From contig NZ_CP027190.1 in the NCBI RefSeq assembly GCF_002970915.1, forward strand, positions 62,001 to 126,000: DNA of 64,000 nucleotides. Reading direction: 5' to 3'. Source of the DNA: Lactobacillus sp. CBA3605. Its GTDB lineage: Bacteria > Bacillota > Bacilli > Lactobacillales > Lactobacillaceae. Positions within the stretch are counted from its first letter, which is position 1. Each line of letters opens with the position of its first letter. The translations under genes were made by a program, and so were the position numbers. Below the pieces are notes generated by a model. The model was not told the origin of the DNA and did not search any database. It saw only the letters and a program-made list of their open reading frames with translations. This document shows positions 55,934 through 64,000 of the stretch, in pieces.

Positions 55934-58497
55934 ATATAGACAGTCAAACATTACAAAAGGTTTTAATTATCGGCGCCGGCCATAATGACATCGGTCGTGA
56001 GGGCCAGCATGATGCGGCGGTTACTCAAATTGGACAAGCCATTCATAAACTGGGGATTGCGGTTATTCTAGTCGATAACAATCCATTTTCAGTGGCTGCG
56101 GAAAATAACTTTGCGGACAAAGTTTATCTGGAACCATTAACAGTTGCGGCCTTAACTAAGATTATTGAAGCTGAGCAACCAACCGGCCTTATTGCATCGT
56201 TAGGCGGCATTCAAGGCGTCAATTTAGTGCAAGGGTTGATTCGTAATAATGTTTTAAAAAATAATCAAGTTCGATTATTACAGTGGGATACTGAAACCAT
56301 TGATATGGTGGTTAATCCAGCGCTAATGAGCAATCGGTTACGAGCCTTAGGTCAACCGGTGATTGCGTCACAGGTTGTGGCAAGTCAAGTCGAGGCTGAC
56401 CAAGTGGTTAAAGCTGTGGGGTTCCCAGTGATTGTAAAAGCGGTTGCGCCCCGCATCGAAACTAGTCGGCAATTGTGTGAGGATGAAGATGATTTAGCAG
56501 TAGCATTATCACATGGGTTTAAACTCTCGGCGGTTAAGCAATGTATTGTGGAACAAAGTATCGTGGGCTATAAAGAACTTGAATTTGTTGGCATGCGCGA
56601 TGTGAAAGATACTGCGTTACTAGTCAGTGGTATGGAAAATTTTGATCCGGTTGGGATTCATTCCGCTGATTCCATTATTTTTGTCCCGACCCAAACGATT
56701 ACCGATCAGGAGTATCAGCAATTTCGATCAGCAACGTTAAAAATTATGCGGGCGTTACATTTAGTTGGTGCTTGTCATATTCAGTTTGCGTTAGATCCGA
56801 CGACCCAACACTATTATGTGATTAAAGTGACCCCTTATTTTGATCGCACCATGGCGTTAGCTGCGCGGGCAACCGGTTATCCGATTGCGATGATTGCTGC
56901 GAGTTTAATGGTGGGGGTTAGTTTGGCAGAAGTTAAATTACCGGCTAATTATCGGAAGCAGACTGCTTTAATTGAACCGGTTCTCGATCACATTGTTTGC
57001 CGGATTCCAGTCTGGCCGTTTAACGTGTTAAAAAAGGTCAGTCACCAATTAGATACGGTTATGGAGTCGACGGGGTCAGTGATTGGGATTGGCCGTTCCA
57101 CGGAAGAAGCGCTATTAAAAGGGTTACGTTCGACCGATGAGTCACGTTATCACGTCATCGCCAACCGACCACAGAATTATTCTGAAGGTGAATTAATTCA
57201 GCGTTTGATTCATCCGCAAGCCGGACGCATGTTAGTTTTATTGGAAGCTCTCAATCGAGGGTATCAAATTGACGAATTAGCTGAATTGACGAAGATAGAT
57301 GCGTTTTACTTTTATAAATTACGTCATATCATCGAAATTGAAGAAGCTTTACGAGCGCATCCGTTAGATGTACATGCGCTGGGGCGTGCCAAGTATTTCG
57401 GCTTCACGGATGAAGATGCTGCAGCTGCCTGGAATGTTGAACCTAGTAAGGTCAGTCACTTTGCCATCGAGAATGAAATTCAGCCGACGTTTAAAGAAGT
57501 TGAACCAACCGCTGGCGAGTTTACTGAACAGACCAATACGTATTATTCAACATATGAGTTCGATAATGAAAGTCAGCCCATTGCTGAACGTAGTGCGCTG
57601 GTGATTGGTTCCGGTGCGAATCGTATTGGGACGAATCATGCCAATGACTATCTGATTTCGCAACTATTGTTCTATTTAAAGAAGGCCGATTATCGGCCAA
57701 TTCTAATTAATGCGAATCCTAATAGTGTGGCGATGACGCCGCAATTAGCGACGAAACGGTATATTGAACCGAAACAGGTTTCAGATATATTGAATGTGTT
57801 AGCGATTGAAAAACCAAGTGTCATTTTTACCACGTATCATGATTATCGGTTGGGGCAACAATTAACCCAGCTTGGTTATCACGTGATTCAAATTAATAAT
57901 AGCTTACCACGTGAACAGATTAAGACTAATGATTCTCCTGCCGTTGAAGTGATTACGGATGGTGAATCAGTCATGATTTTTGGCATTAGTGAGATTATTG
58001 CAGGCAATAATCTACGGACCAATGTGCATGGTGCCATCTCGGTTTTTCCAATTCAAGATAAGGCTGAAAATCAGGCGATTGATGCCTTACGTGATGAAAT
58101 TAAACGGCGGGTACTGACTTTTGGGGTGCCCGGGTTATATACTGTCCGGTTAACGATTATTGATGAAGCGTTGCGCTTGGCGACGGTAGAACCAATGAGT
58201 CTAGCGACCATTGCCTTGATTAGTAAGGCCAGCGGCTCGAGTGTACCACGCTTGTTATTACACGTTAAGTTAGGTGAGCCGTTAGCCGATGTGATGTACG
58301 ATTATCCAGATATAACGCATCTTAAAACGGTTTTTGTGCAAGCCAACACATTTCCTTACAATCAGTTACAAATATATGATGAAGCAGAAATTACAGGTGA
58401 GCCAGGGCATGCGACTGGGACGGTAATTGCCCATGGGGAGACGTTAAAAGCAGCATTAGCGGCCTTAAATGCTGGTAATGAAAGTACTGATTTCTAG
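55930..58497 (+). CDS. carB: carbamoyl-phosphate synthase large subunit-like protein, predicted inactive and shortened
   Basis: The 855-residue protein from GTG 55930 is about 200 residues shorter than normal CarB (about 1060). The first half keeps CarB layout (IVEQSIVGYKELEFVGMRD, SGMENFDPVGIHSADSIIF), but the glycine loop FTLGGTGGG is replaced by APRIETSRQ (about 173-181) and the ENPR metal/ATP residues read Lys299, Thr301, Tyr303. In the second half about 100 residues are missing near residues 655-675 and the equivalent ENPR positions read Thr752, Glu754, Met756. The MGS-like allosteric domain is absent. The helical oligomerisation region (about 400-545) is retained. No frameshift or stop is visible, so it looks maintained. 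ATP-driven synthesis is not expected. Confidence 0.88.
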   Translation: MNIDSQTLQKVLIIGAGHNDIGREGQHDAAVTQIGQAIHKLGIAVILVDNNPFSVAAENNFADKVYLEPLTVAALTKIIEAEQPTGLIASLGGIQGVNLVQGLIRNNVLKNNQVRLLQWDTETIDMVVNPALMSNRLRALGQPVIASQVVASQVEADQVVKAVGFPVIVKAVAPRIETSRQLCEDEDDLAVALSHGFKLSAVKQCIVEQSIVGYKELEFVGMRDVKDTALLVSGMENFDPVGIHSADSIIFVPTQTITDQEYQQFRSATLKIMRALHLVGACHIQFALDPTTQHYYVIKVTPYFDRTMALAARATGYPIAMIAASLMVGVSLAEVKLPANYRKQTALIEPVLDHIVCRIPVWPFNVLKKVSHQLDTVMESTGSVIGIGRSTEEALLKGLRSTDESRYHVIANRPQNYSEGELIQRLIHPQAGRMLVLLEALNRGYQIDELAELTKIDAFYFYKLRHIIEIEEALRAHPLDVHALGRAKYFGFTDEDAAAAWNVEPSKVSHFAIENEIQPTFKEVEPTAGEFTEQTNTYYSTYEFDNESQPIAERSALVIGSGANRIGTNHANDYLISQLLFYLKKADYRPILINANPNSVAMTPQLATKRYIEPKQVSDILNVLAIEKPSVIFTTYHDYRLGQQLTQLGYHVIQINNSLPREQIKTNDSPAVEVITDGESVMIFGISEIIAGNNLRTNVHGAISVFPIQDKAENQAIDALRDEIKRRVLTFGVPGLYTVRLTIIDEALRLATVEPMSLATIALISKASGSSVPRLLLHVKLGEPLADVMYDYPDITHLKTVFVQANTFPYNQLQIYDEAEITGEPGHATGTVIAHGETLKAALAALNAGNESTDF

Positions 58498-58545
58498 TTA
58501 AAAACGTTGCAGCTATGCGATAATCGCAACTAAATGATTTTTAGG

Positions 58546-58587
58546 CCATCCCATAACTAATCAAAGTTAGGTTGGGATGGTTTTTTT
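58546..58587 (+). terminator. terminator of the pyrR-carA-carB operon
   Basis: CCATCCCATAACTAA pairs with TTAGGTTGGGATGG across TCAAAG, followed by seven T. Confidence 0.93.
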
Positions 58588-58722
58588 GTTGCCAATTTAA
58601 CTACAATAAATTAAAATTATGTAAACTACGGTTAATTTATGACCAGTAAACTTTCAAATAGTTGCATCCTAAGCGCGGGGTGATTAAACTGAGTTTATCA
58701 TGAGGAGAGGTTGGGGATATAG

Positions 58723-59793
58723 ATGGTTAAAGTCACCGCTTGGCGGCAAATGGTAGCAAATTTTCCTAATATTAAGGCGATTAATCAGGCGCATAAGCAA
58801 GTCGTTCAGATTAAACAATCGTTAGGGACTCACCGGCTAAGGCTAGAAATTGCCAATGATTTTGGGGCTACGGCTCTAGTTATCTCACAATTGGAAATCA
58901 GTTTGAATGATCGGACCGAGACCTTGCTGGGGCGGGTTAATGGTCAGGCCAATTTTTCTGTACCAGCTCATCAGCGCTGCTGGACGGATTGGCTAACGCT
59001 GACAGTGCAGGCGGGAGATTGGTTAAAGATAGTCACGGTCTCACCCACAACTAGCCCACAGACATTAATGCAAACTTTGGATCAATCACGGATTAGGCTG
59101 ACATCGGCAGCGACGCAACGGTTCTTTGGCGTTGATGCGATTGAGATTGACCGCAGACAACCCGCCCAGCAACTCTTGTTTTTTGGTGATTCATTAACCA
59201 ATCAAGGCTATTATTCAGCGGCGCTGACGCAAATTTTTACAACTCGGTTTCCAGACCAGTGGGGTGTGATTAATGGTGGAATTTCTGGCAATCGACTATT
59301 ATGGCCAGGACACTCTACTTCAGTGTGGAGTCCTAGTTTTGGTGCGGCTGGGTTAGACCGCTTAGCGCAATTATTAGTTGAACAGCCAGTGGATCAATTG
59401 ATTTTTATGGCGGGACTGAATGATTTGTTACATCCGGGGACTGGGTCACCGGTATCAGAACTCCCAACTGCCACTGAAATGATTGCAGGTTTATTGCAGG
59501 TTGAACAATTAGCAGCAAAAACTCAGACTAAGCTTATTCGGCTAACGGTGACACCATTTAAAACCAGCGTTATTGATAGTCAAGCTGGTTGGACAGCCGA
59601 AAAAGAGACACGGCGACAAGCAATCAATCACTATTTACGTCAATTTGACACTACAATTGACGTGGCAAGTTATGTAGCTGAACCAGCAGATTTAGCTAAG
59701 TTAGCGCCAAGATTTGATTGTGGCGACCATATTCATTTTTCGGCGACGGGTGGCAAGCTAGTTGCTGATTATATTGCCAGTCAATTGTGGTGA
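58723..59793 (+). CDS. SGNH/GDSL family hydrolase
   Basis: The 356-residue protein has an N-terminal beta-rich domain (about residues 1-140) and an SGNH domain with block I LFFGDSLTNQGYY (catalytic Ser157), block II GGISGNRLL (Gly), block III MAGLNDLLHPG (Asn) and block V CGDHIHFSATG (Asp and His). No signal peptide is evident, so it is probably cytoplasmic. Likely an esterase or deacetylase; substrate unknown. GAGGAGAGG precedes the ATG. Monocistronic. Confidence 0.9.
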   Translation: MVKVTAWRQMVANFPNIKAINQAHKQVVQIKQSLGTHRLRLEIANDFGATALVISQLEISLNDRTETLLGRVNGQANFSVPAHQRCWTDWLTLTVQAGDWLKIVTVSPTTSPQTLMQTLDQSRIRLTSAATQRFFGVDAIEIDRRQPAQQLLFFGDSLTNQGYYSAALTQIFTTRFPDQWGVINGGISGNRLLWPGHSTSVWSPSFGAAGLDRLAQLLVEQPVDQLIFMAGLNDLLHPGTGSPVSELPTATEMIAGLLQVEQLAAKTQTKLIRLTVTPFKTSVIDSQAGWTAEKETRRQAINHYLRQFDTTIDVASYVAEPADLAKLAPRFDCGDHIHFSATGGKLVADYIASQLW

Positions 59794-59854
59794 AATGAGA
59801 AACTCTAATTCGTTAAGATGTTGTTACTAGCAACTAATTAAATGGTTAATACAA

Positions 59855-60259
59855 TTAGTTGGCTTTAGGACGCCAGAAAGTGGTAATTGTTTGTTTGGTG
59901 TCAAGATTGTACTGAATAGCTTGTTGTAGTAGCGAATAGTTAACAGAGTGACCATAAGTGACTTGCCAAAGCATGGTCGTAACACGGTCACCGCTAGCAT
60001 TAATTTGGGGCGCGAAGTGGTCGAGGGTGATCTTTTCCAAAGCAATATTAAAATGTGGCTTGGCAACACTGAAGCCGACGATGAATGTGGCATGATGGGT
60101 AAACATTGTTTGATTCCAAGCATAACGCGGGGCAAGTTCTGGGAATGTTGTGACGACCCAGTTTAAGACAGTTATGACTTGTTCTCGATGGATTGTGTCG
60201 GGAATGGCGGTCGTGAAGGACTTAAAGACTGCTAATTTTGGCGCTAGCATGGTTGACAT
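59855..60259 (-). CDS. DUF1801 / YdhG-like protein (frataxin-like fold)
   Basis: The 134-residue protein has the DUF1801 pattern TIHREQVITVLNWVVTTFPELAPRYAWNQTMFTHHATFIVGFSVAKPHFNIA (across residues about 22-75) and a C-terminal WQVTYGHSVNYSLLQQAIQYNL. Relatives such as B. subtilis YdhG/Fra have been studied as iron chaperones. GAGAGG lies 9 bases before the ATG at 60259. Monocistronic. Confidence 0.85.
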   Translation of the reverse strand: MSTMLAPKLAVFKSFTTAIPDTIHREQVITVLNWVVTTFPELAPRYAWNQTMFTHHATFIVGFSVAKPHFNIALEKITLDHFAPQINASGDRVTTMLWQVTYGHSVNYSLLQQAIQYNLDTKQTITTFWRPKAN

Positions 60260-60383
60260 GGGCTTAACCTCTCACCTTATTTAATATTAGGCAAAGTGTA
60301 GCGAATTTACCTAGTAGCGTCAATCAAAGTTGCTTTATCCAGTCATAAATGATGGTAGGTGCCTACGATAATCTGAATTAAGA

Positions 60384-60432
60384 CAAAAATAAAAAGGCTG
60401 CAGCTTTAAAAGTTACGGCCTTTTTATTTTGT
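60384..60432 (-). terminator. terminator downstream of the small ORF / yfhO-like gene
   Basis: CAAAAATAAAAAGGC pairs with GGCCTTTTTATTTTG; symmetrical A and T runs mean either strand could use it. The nearest upstream minus-strand genes are the 39-codon ORF and the YfhO gene. Confidence 0.8.
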
Positions 60433-60558
60433 TGTCGTTTAACCACTGACTGGCACGGTAAAGCAGCTCTTTAAGTTAAAGTTTCATAATTTAGCAAAAT
60501 GAAGTTTGTAAGCCCACTACGATTCACGCCGTTCATTTTATGCGATTATTCAACCCGC

Positions 60559-60678
60559 TTAAGAAAACAGTTGCCATTGCCAAGTTGCTGGTAAATCAGT
60601 AGTATAGTGTACTGCCGGTGAGGTTACTTTTAGGTTGGTTTTCGTTTGATGTTGCAGATGTAGTCGTTGTTTTGGCAT
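60559..60678 (-). CDS. possible small protein, 39 residues
   Basis: Starts MPKQRLHLQHQTKTNLK, ends with a Trp-containing segment (LPATWQWQLFS). GAAGGGA lies about 10 bases before the ATG and a strong terminator lies 127 bases downstream, so a transcript with this ORF is plausible. I recognise no family; the basic N terminus and hydrophobic/aromatic tail are the only features. It could equally be chance in an AT-rich gap. Confidence 0.35.
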   Translation of the reverse strand: MPKQRLHLQHQTKTNLKVTSPAVHYTTDLPATWQWQLFS

Positions 60679-60789
60679 TAGTGTCAGGTCCCTTCATCAT
60701 TGAATAACCTTAGTTTAGCCAAAATTGACTCGGATAACTATTGCCTTTAGATAAGCATTAAATAAGATTTTCTTAGAAAAAGATGGTCA

Positions 60790-63366
60790 CTATTTACGTG
60801 CATGGTAGTGTTTAAAACGTTGCTGGTCAAGTTGTCGTCGTTTCGTATGGTAGTGTTGATATCCCGTCCAAAAACCAAAGGTTATGAAACCTAGTAGTGA
60901 GAGCACACTACTAAATTTTAATGCCGGGACATGATACTGCAACTGAATCTTATTTTGACCAGCCTTAACTGGCAGTGCAGTTAAGCCACCGATGATTTTT
61001 TTAGTATTAACCGGTTGGGCATTAACCGTGGCCTGCCAAGCCGTATCATACGGAATAGCAACGTATAACCAATGCTTATTACTGTGGTTATTAATGTGTC
61101 CAGTGACGGTAGTAGTCAAGCCACGCGCATGATACTTCGGAATAAAGGCGCTTGATTTAAGCGTGTCATAAGCGGCTTTGAAAGTGGCGCTATCCAGACT
61201 GGCAAGCTGTTGGCTAGTCGTTAATTGCCGATGACTGGTCTCAAATTGTAAGGTGACCGTTTGACCACGGCGATAAGTCCCTAACTGCCATAACAAGCTT
61301 TGATAATCAGCATTGACGCTAGGTGTCACTGGCCGGCCATTAACTTTAAATGTTGAATAGCGGGTCTCTTGGTGCGGATCACTGTAATACAGGGGGCCAC
61401 TGGCATTAATCTTTACTTTCAACCGATGCTGATAGTGATGTCCATTCGTGGTTACTGCATTTTGTTCGAAAGACGTTGCCATGTAGTACGGCGAAATGCT
61501 AGCCTGAATATTTTGTAAAATCTGCTCTTGATTAGCGAGGGCTTGATTAGGTGCTAACGTTACCTGAGTGAGTTGTGCTGGAATAACAAATCCCATTCCC
61601 AGATAATTAGAGTTGAGTTCGGTTTGTGCATGCCCGTTATGCCGCAGAAAGACATTGTATTTAATGCCCAATAGCATGGCACTGACTGGCGTTAACCCTT
61701 CCGAATTAATCCGGCGGGCATTGCGACTATAGAGACCTAGGTTCTGCAAGGTTAGGCGAGATTGTTCATTTAAAGTTGAACTATAATAATTGATGCCGTG
61801 AAAGTTAAACAGTAATGGATCATTATAATTATTATATTTTTCACGATAAGCATGATTAATGAGGGTATTTGTATTATTAACCCGATAAAGTTGTCCATCA
61901 GGGTCACTGACTTTTTGCATCTGTTTTGCTTCCGTCGTGTAGGCTATTTGATAGATGGCCTGACTACCGAATGAAGTTGTTTGCATACTTAATAGTAGGT
62001 TGCTGCCTAACTCAGTCATTACGATGCCTGTGATTAAGAGTGCTTGTTGTCGTTTGACAAGAAAGATGGCGGCCGTTGTAAGCCACACATAGCCTAGACT
62101 TAAGGCTAAGGTTGAACTGGTAAGAGGGTGTTTAAGCCCATAATTAGTTAACCAGCCAATGATAAGGCCAACGGTTAAAAGACTAGGGAGTCGCCGTTGC
62201 CAGCGCCAGGTGATTTGCCGGGGGCCAGCTAACCAAGTCTCATAGGCTAACATAATTAAAACAAAACTAAAGAAGAAGGCATTCCGGAATGGAAAACCAG
62301 CTGGTTGCTGAAACAGATGCCAAATGGTATTAAATAGTTGAATGAGCATACTTAGCAATAGCGCCAGTAATAAAACGCCAGCCGCTTGACGCCGGCGTTT
62401 CGTAATTTGTGGATGAACAAAATAAGTCATCACCAACAAGATGACGAAAGTCGTACAAAAAATGGTCGGCGCATGTGCTAGGCGTTGGGCATAGTTATTA
62501 GCACCTAACCCTAACTGGCTAAAAACTTCGAGTCCAAATTGGGGTAAGGGCAAAAAATTTGTGATAGTTTGCGCGGTCTTCGCAGTTTGGAGCATCCCTA
62601 GTGCAGTTGGAATCAACAAAAACAACGCGCTAACCACACTTAGTACCCCGGTCATTAAGACTTGTAGTAGTCGATATCGGCGTTGGTAAACAGTTTGCCA
62701 AAAGCTGATCTTTTTAGTTAGGACTAATTGATAGATGAGATAGTAGCCCACAAAGAGACAAGTCATGTATCCCAAGTAGAAGTCAGTGACAATACTGATC
62801 CATAGCCACCAAAAAAAACGGGCGGCATGACCAGTGGCGAGTAAATGATCGAGACCTTTAAGAATTAAAGGCAACCAAATGAGGGCATCTAGCCACATCA
62901 GGTCAAAATAATTCAAGGCCACGAAACCGCATAAGCTAAAGGCCAACCCAAATAAGGCGGCTGACCGTCGATTGGTTTGGTAGTGCGATTGTAAAAAACG
63001 CGTGGTCGTTATCGCAATTGTACTGATTTTGACCATGATAATAATCGTGATACCAGTCGGCAATTGTGCAGCTGGGAACGCTAAAATAATCAAATTAAAC
63101 GGGCTCATTAAATAGTAAGCAATCGTGGGGACCATGCTCCCACCCAAAGATTGGGAAAAGGAATATAATTGGAAATTATGATTAAGCAATGCATGGCGAT
63201 AAGTCGTGAAAAATGAGAGATACTGTGTTCCCATATCACTAATCAATAAATTATGATCACCAAATGGTGTAATTTGTTGTTGCCATAAGACGGCACTGAC
63301 AATCATTAGCGCAAGCATCCCCGCTGTTAGCGGGACTGTCCATGCACGCTGTACGTTTCTTTGCAT
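60790..63366 (-). CDS. YfhO family membrane glycosyltransferase (GT-C fold)
   Basis: The 858-residue protein has 12-13 transmembrane segments over the first 470 residues, an extracytoplasmic region (about 480-810) and a final transmembrane helix near the C terminus with a basic tail. The N-terminal ISDMGTQYLSFFTTYRH carries an Asp of the GT-C type loop; GGSMVPTIAYYLMSPFNLI and LCGFVALNYFDLMWLDALIWLPLIL are YfhO signatures. In Bacillus and Listeria, YfhO proteins add sugars to lipoteichoic or wall polymers using C55-P-sugar made by a CsbB-type enzyme. A CsbB-like gene lies divergently next door. The ATG at 63366 follows GAGGTGG by 5 bases. Confidence 0.9.
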   Translation of the reverse strand: MQRNVQRAWTVPLTAGMLALMIVSAVLWQQQITPFGDHNLLISDMGTQYLSFFTTYRHALLNHNFQLYSFSQSLGGSMVPTIAYYLMSPFNLIILAFPAAQLPTGITIIIMVKISTIAITTTRFLQSHYQTNRRSAALFGLAFSLCGFVALNYFDLMWLDALIWLPLILKGLDHLLATGHAARFFWWLWISIVTDFYLGYMTCLFVGYYLIYQLVLTKKISFWQTVYQRRYRLLQVLMTGVLSVVSALFLLIPTALGMLQTAKTAQTITNFLPLPQFGLEVFSQLGLGANNYAQRLAHAPTIFCTTFVILLVMTYFVHPQITKRRRQAAGVLLLALLLSMLIQLFNTIWHLFQQPAGFPFRNAFFFSFVLIMLAYETWLAGPRQITWRWQRRLPSLLTVGLIIGWLTNYGLKHPLTSSTLALSLGYVWLTTAAIFLVKRQQALLITGIVMTELGSNLLLSMQTTSFGSQAIYQIAYTTEAKQMQKVSDPDGQLYRVNNTNTLINHAYREKYNNYNDPLLFNFHGINYYSSTLNEQSRLTLQNLGLYSRNARRINSEGLTPVSAMLLGIKYNVFLRHNGHAQTELNSNYLGMGFVIPAQLTQVTLAPNQALANQEQILQNIQASISPYYMATSFEQNAVTTNGHHYQHRLKVKINASGPLYYSDPHQETRYSTFKVNGRPVTPSVNADYQSLLWQLGTYRRGQTVTLQFETSHRQLTTSQQLASLDSATFKAAYDTLKSSAFIPKYHARGLTTTVTGHINNHSNKHWLYVAIPYDTAWQATVNAQPVNTKKIIGGLTALPVKAGQNKIQLQYHVPALKFSSVLSLLGFITFGFWTGYQHYHTKRRQLDQQRFKHYHARK

Positions 63367-63688
63367 CTGAACCACCTCAATAAGTTTAGGTTGTTAAAAA
63401 TAGATTGGGGAGGACAACGGACTAGTCATAAGTCGTTCAGTGCTTAAATTAGCGTTTCAATATACAATAATTTAGTCAGTGTTAGAAAGCAACCATTTGG
63501 ATTGTTTAGTTAAGTCGATTATTTAGCCGGTTAATTATAATGCAGTTTACTTCGTATTAAGTTAACGATATCGGTATAATATTAAGCATAGGACTAGACT
63601 AGTGTCTGAGTTGGTTAGTATTTGGGGTACTAACGAGCTAGTATGTCAAAATTTCAGAGTTAGATTTGTTTATTTAAGGGGGAGTTCC
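63367..63688. other. divergent promoter region between yfhO and the glycosyltransferase gene
   Basis: About 320 bases. TATAAT at 63575-63580 is a candidate -10 for the plus-strand gene, with no good -35. No ORF or RNA gene is seen. Confidence 0.5.
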
Positions 63689-64000
63689 ATGATGAAGCAG
63701 CCACGGTTAACCATTGTGGTACCATGCTATAATGAAGAAGCCGTTTTACCAAAGTCGTCCGCCGTGTTGGGTGAAATTGTGACCCAATTGGTTCAAGCGC
63801 AACAAATCAATCAAGATAGCCAGGTGCTTTTTGTTGATGATGGTAGTGCGGACAAAACGTGGCAATTAATTCGCCAGTTTGAGGCGCAGAATAAAGTTTT
63901 CAGTGGCTTGAAATTTAGTCGCAACTTTGGTCATCAAAATGCGTTAATGGCGGGTATGAAAGTCGCTGGCAAATTTTCGGATGCGGTAGTGACGATTGAT
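63689..64000 (+). CDS. family 2 glycosyltransferase, CsbB/GtrB type, N-terminal part
   Basis: The gene is cut by the window end after 104 codons. The product begins MMKQPRLTIVVPCYNEEAVL, with the GT-A nucleotide fold, FVDDGSADKTWQLI (first Asp of the metal site) and the SRNFGHQNALMAGM motif typical of polyprenyl-phosphate glycosyltransferases. These load a sugar onto undecaprenyl phosphate on the cytoplasmic face. GGGGGAG precedes the start; the second ATG (63692) is equally possible. With YfhO it probably forms a polymer-glycosylation system. Confidence 0.92.
   Translation, partial: MMKQPRLTIVVPCYNEEAVLPKSSAVLGEIVTQLVQAQQINQDSQVLFVDDGSADKTWQLIRQFEAQNKVFSGLKFSRNFGHQNALMAGMKVAGKFSDAVVTID

Larger units (their letters stand above)
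60260..60789. other. intergenic region with a possible small gene and a terminator
   Basis: This 530-base gap lies between two minus-strand genes. It contains a stem with T runs on both sides at 60384-60432 (CAAAAATAAAAAGGC / GGCCTTTTTATTTTG) and a small minus-strand ORF at 60559-60678, described separately. It also should hold the promoter of the DUF1801 gene. Confidence 0.6.

Noticed and set aside
55930..58497. carB as a simple pseudogene
   Set aside because: The frame is open over 855 codons with proper start overlap and coding character throughout; the changes are substitutions and in-frame deletions.

Overview
The window looks like chromosome from a lactobacillus of the Lactiplantibacillus plantarum group or a close relative. 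It has moderate GC, strong GGAGG-type ribosome binding sites, frequent TTG/GTG starts, a mevalonate pathway instead of MEP, type 2 IPP isomerase, type B RNase P RNA, GpsB/RecU/PBP1A in the usual lactobacillus order, and a surface protein with an LPKTNE sorting signal. I see no tRNA, rRNA, IS element, prophage or CRISPR array.

Layout. 1-3 kb: end of trmD, rplS, then a self-contained PadR regulator plus 14-TM drug exporter. 3-12 kb: small metabolic and stress genes (SPFH protein, CsbD, C69 dipeptidase, YitT, two tautomerases around lysA, a K+ channel, a HAD phosphatase). 12.6-18.7 kb: an rRNA m5C methyltransferase and the mevalonate operon mvaK1-mvaD-mvaK2-fni on the minus strand. 19-31.8 kb: conserved housekeeping genes dinG, ypmB-like, aspB, asnS, dnaD, ponA, recU, ypsA-like, gpsB, rnpB and an rRNA methyltransferase. 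31.9-40 kb: accessory material, namely an unrecognised pair of membrane proteins, a three-gene Y-family polymerase cassette behind a LexA-type box, an esterase, a duplicated membrane protein, and a MarR-controlled ABC-2 exporter. 40.4-48.8 kb: surface functions, namely a 1870-residue LPxTG-type adhesin (BspA-type leucine-rich repeats followed by eleven 66-residue repeats), a nitroreductase and a secreted GH25 muramidase. 49-54 kb: dadA-like, RNase H, EbsA-like, fhs, lspA, rluD. 54.2-58.5 kb: a PyrR-attenuator-led operon, pyrR-carA-carB. 58.7-64 kb: SGNH hydrolase, DUF1801 protein, YfhO, and a divergent CsbB-type glycosyltransferase cut by the window end.

Most interesting point: the carA and carB products of the pyrR operon are intact reading frames but have lost the catalytic apparatus of carbamoyl-phosphate synthetase. 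CarA has lost its Cys-His-Glu triad. CarB has lost both glycine loops or metal-binding ENPR motifs, about 100 residues of its second ATP-grasp domain and the whole C-terminal allosteric domain. The genes are nonetheless kept in one PyrR-attenuated, translationally coupled operon with a normal-looking PyrR. L. plantarum is known to have a second PyrR (PyrR2) that mediates the inorganic-carbon response of pyr genes. I infer that this operon may encode a pseudo-CPS that senses or regulates rather than synthesises carbamoyl phosphate.
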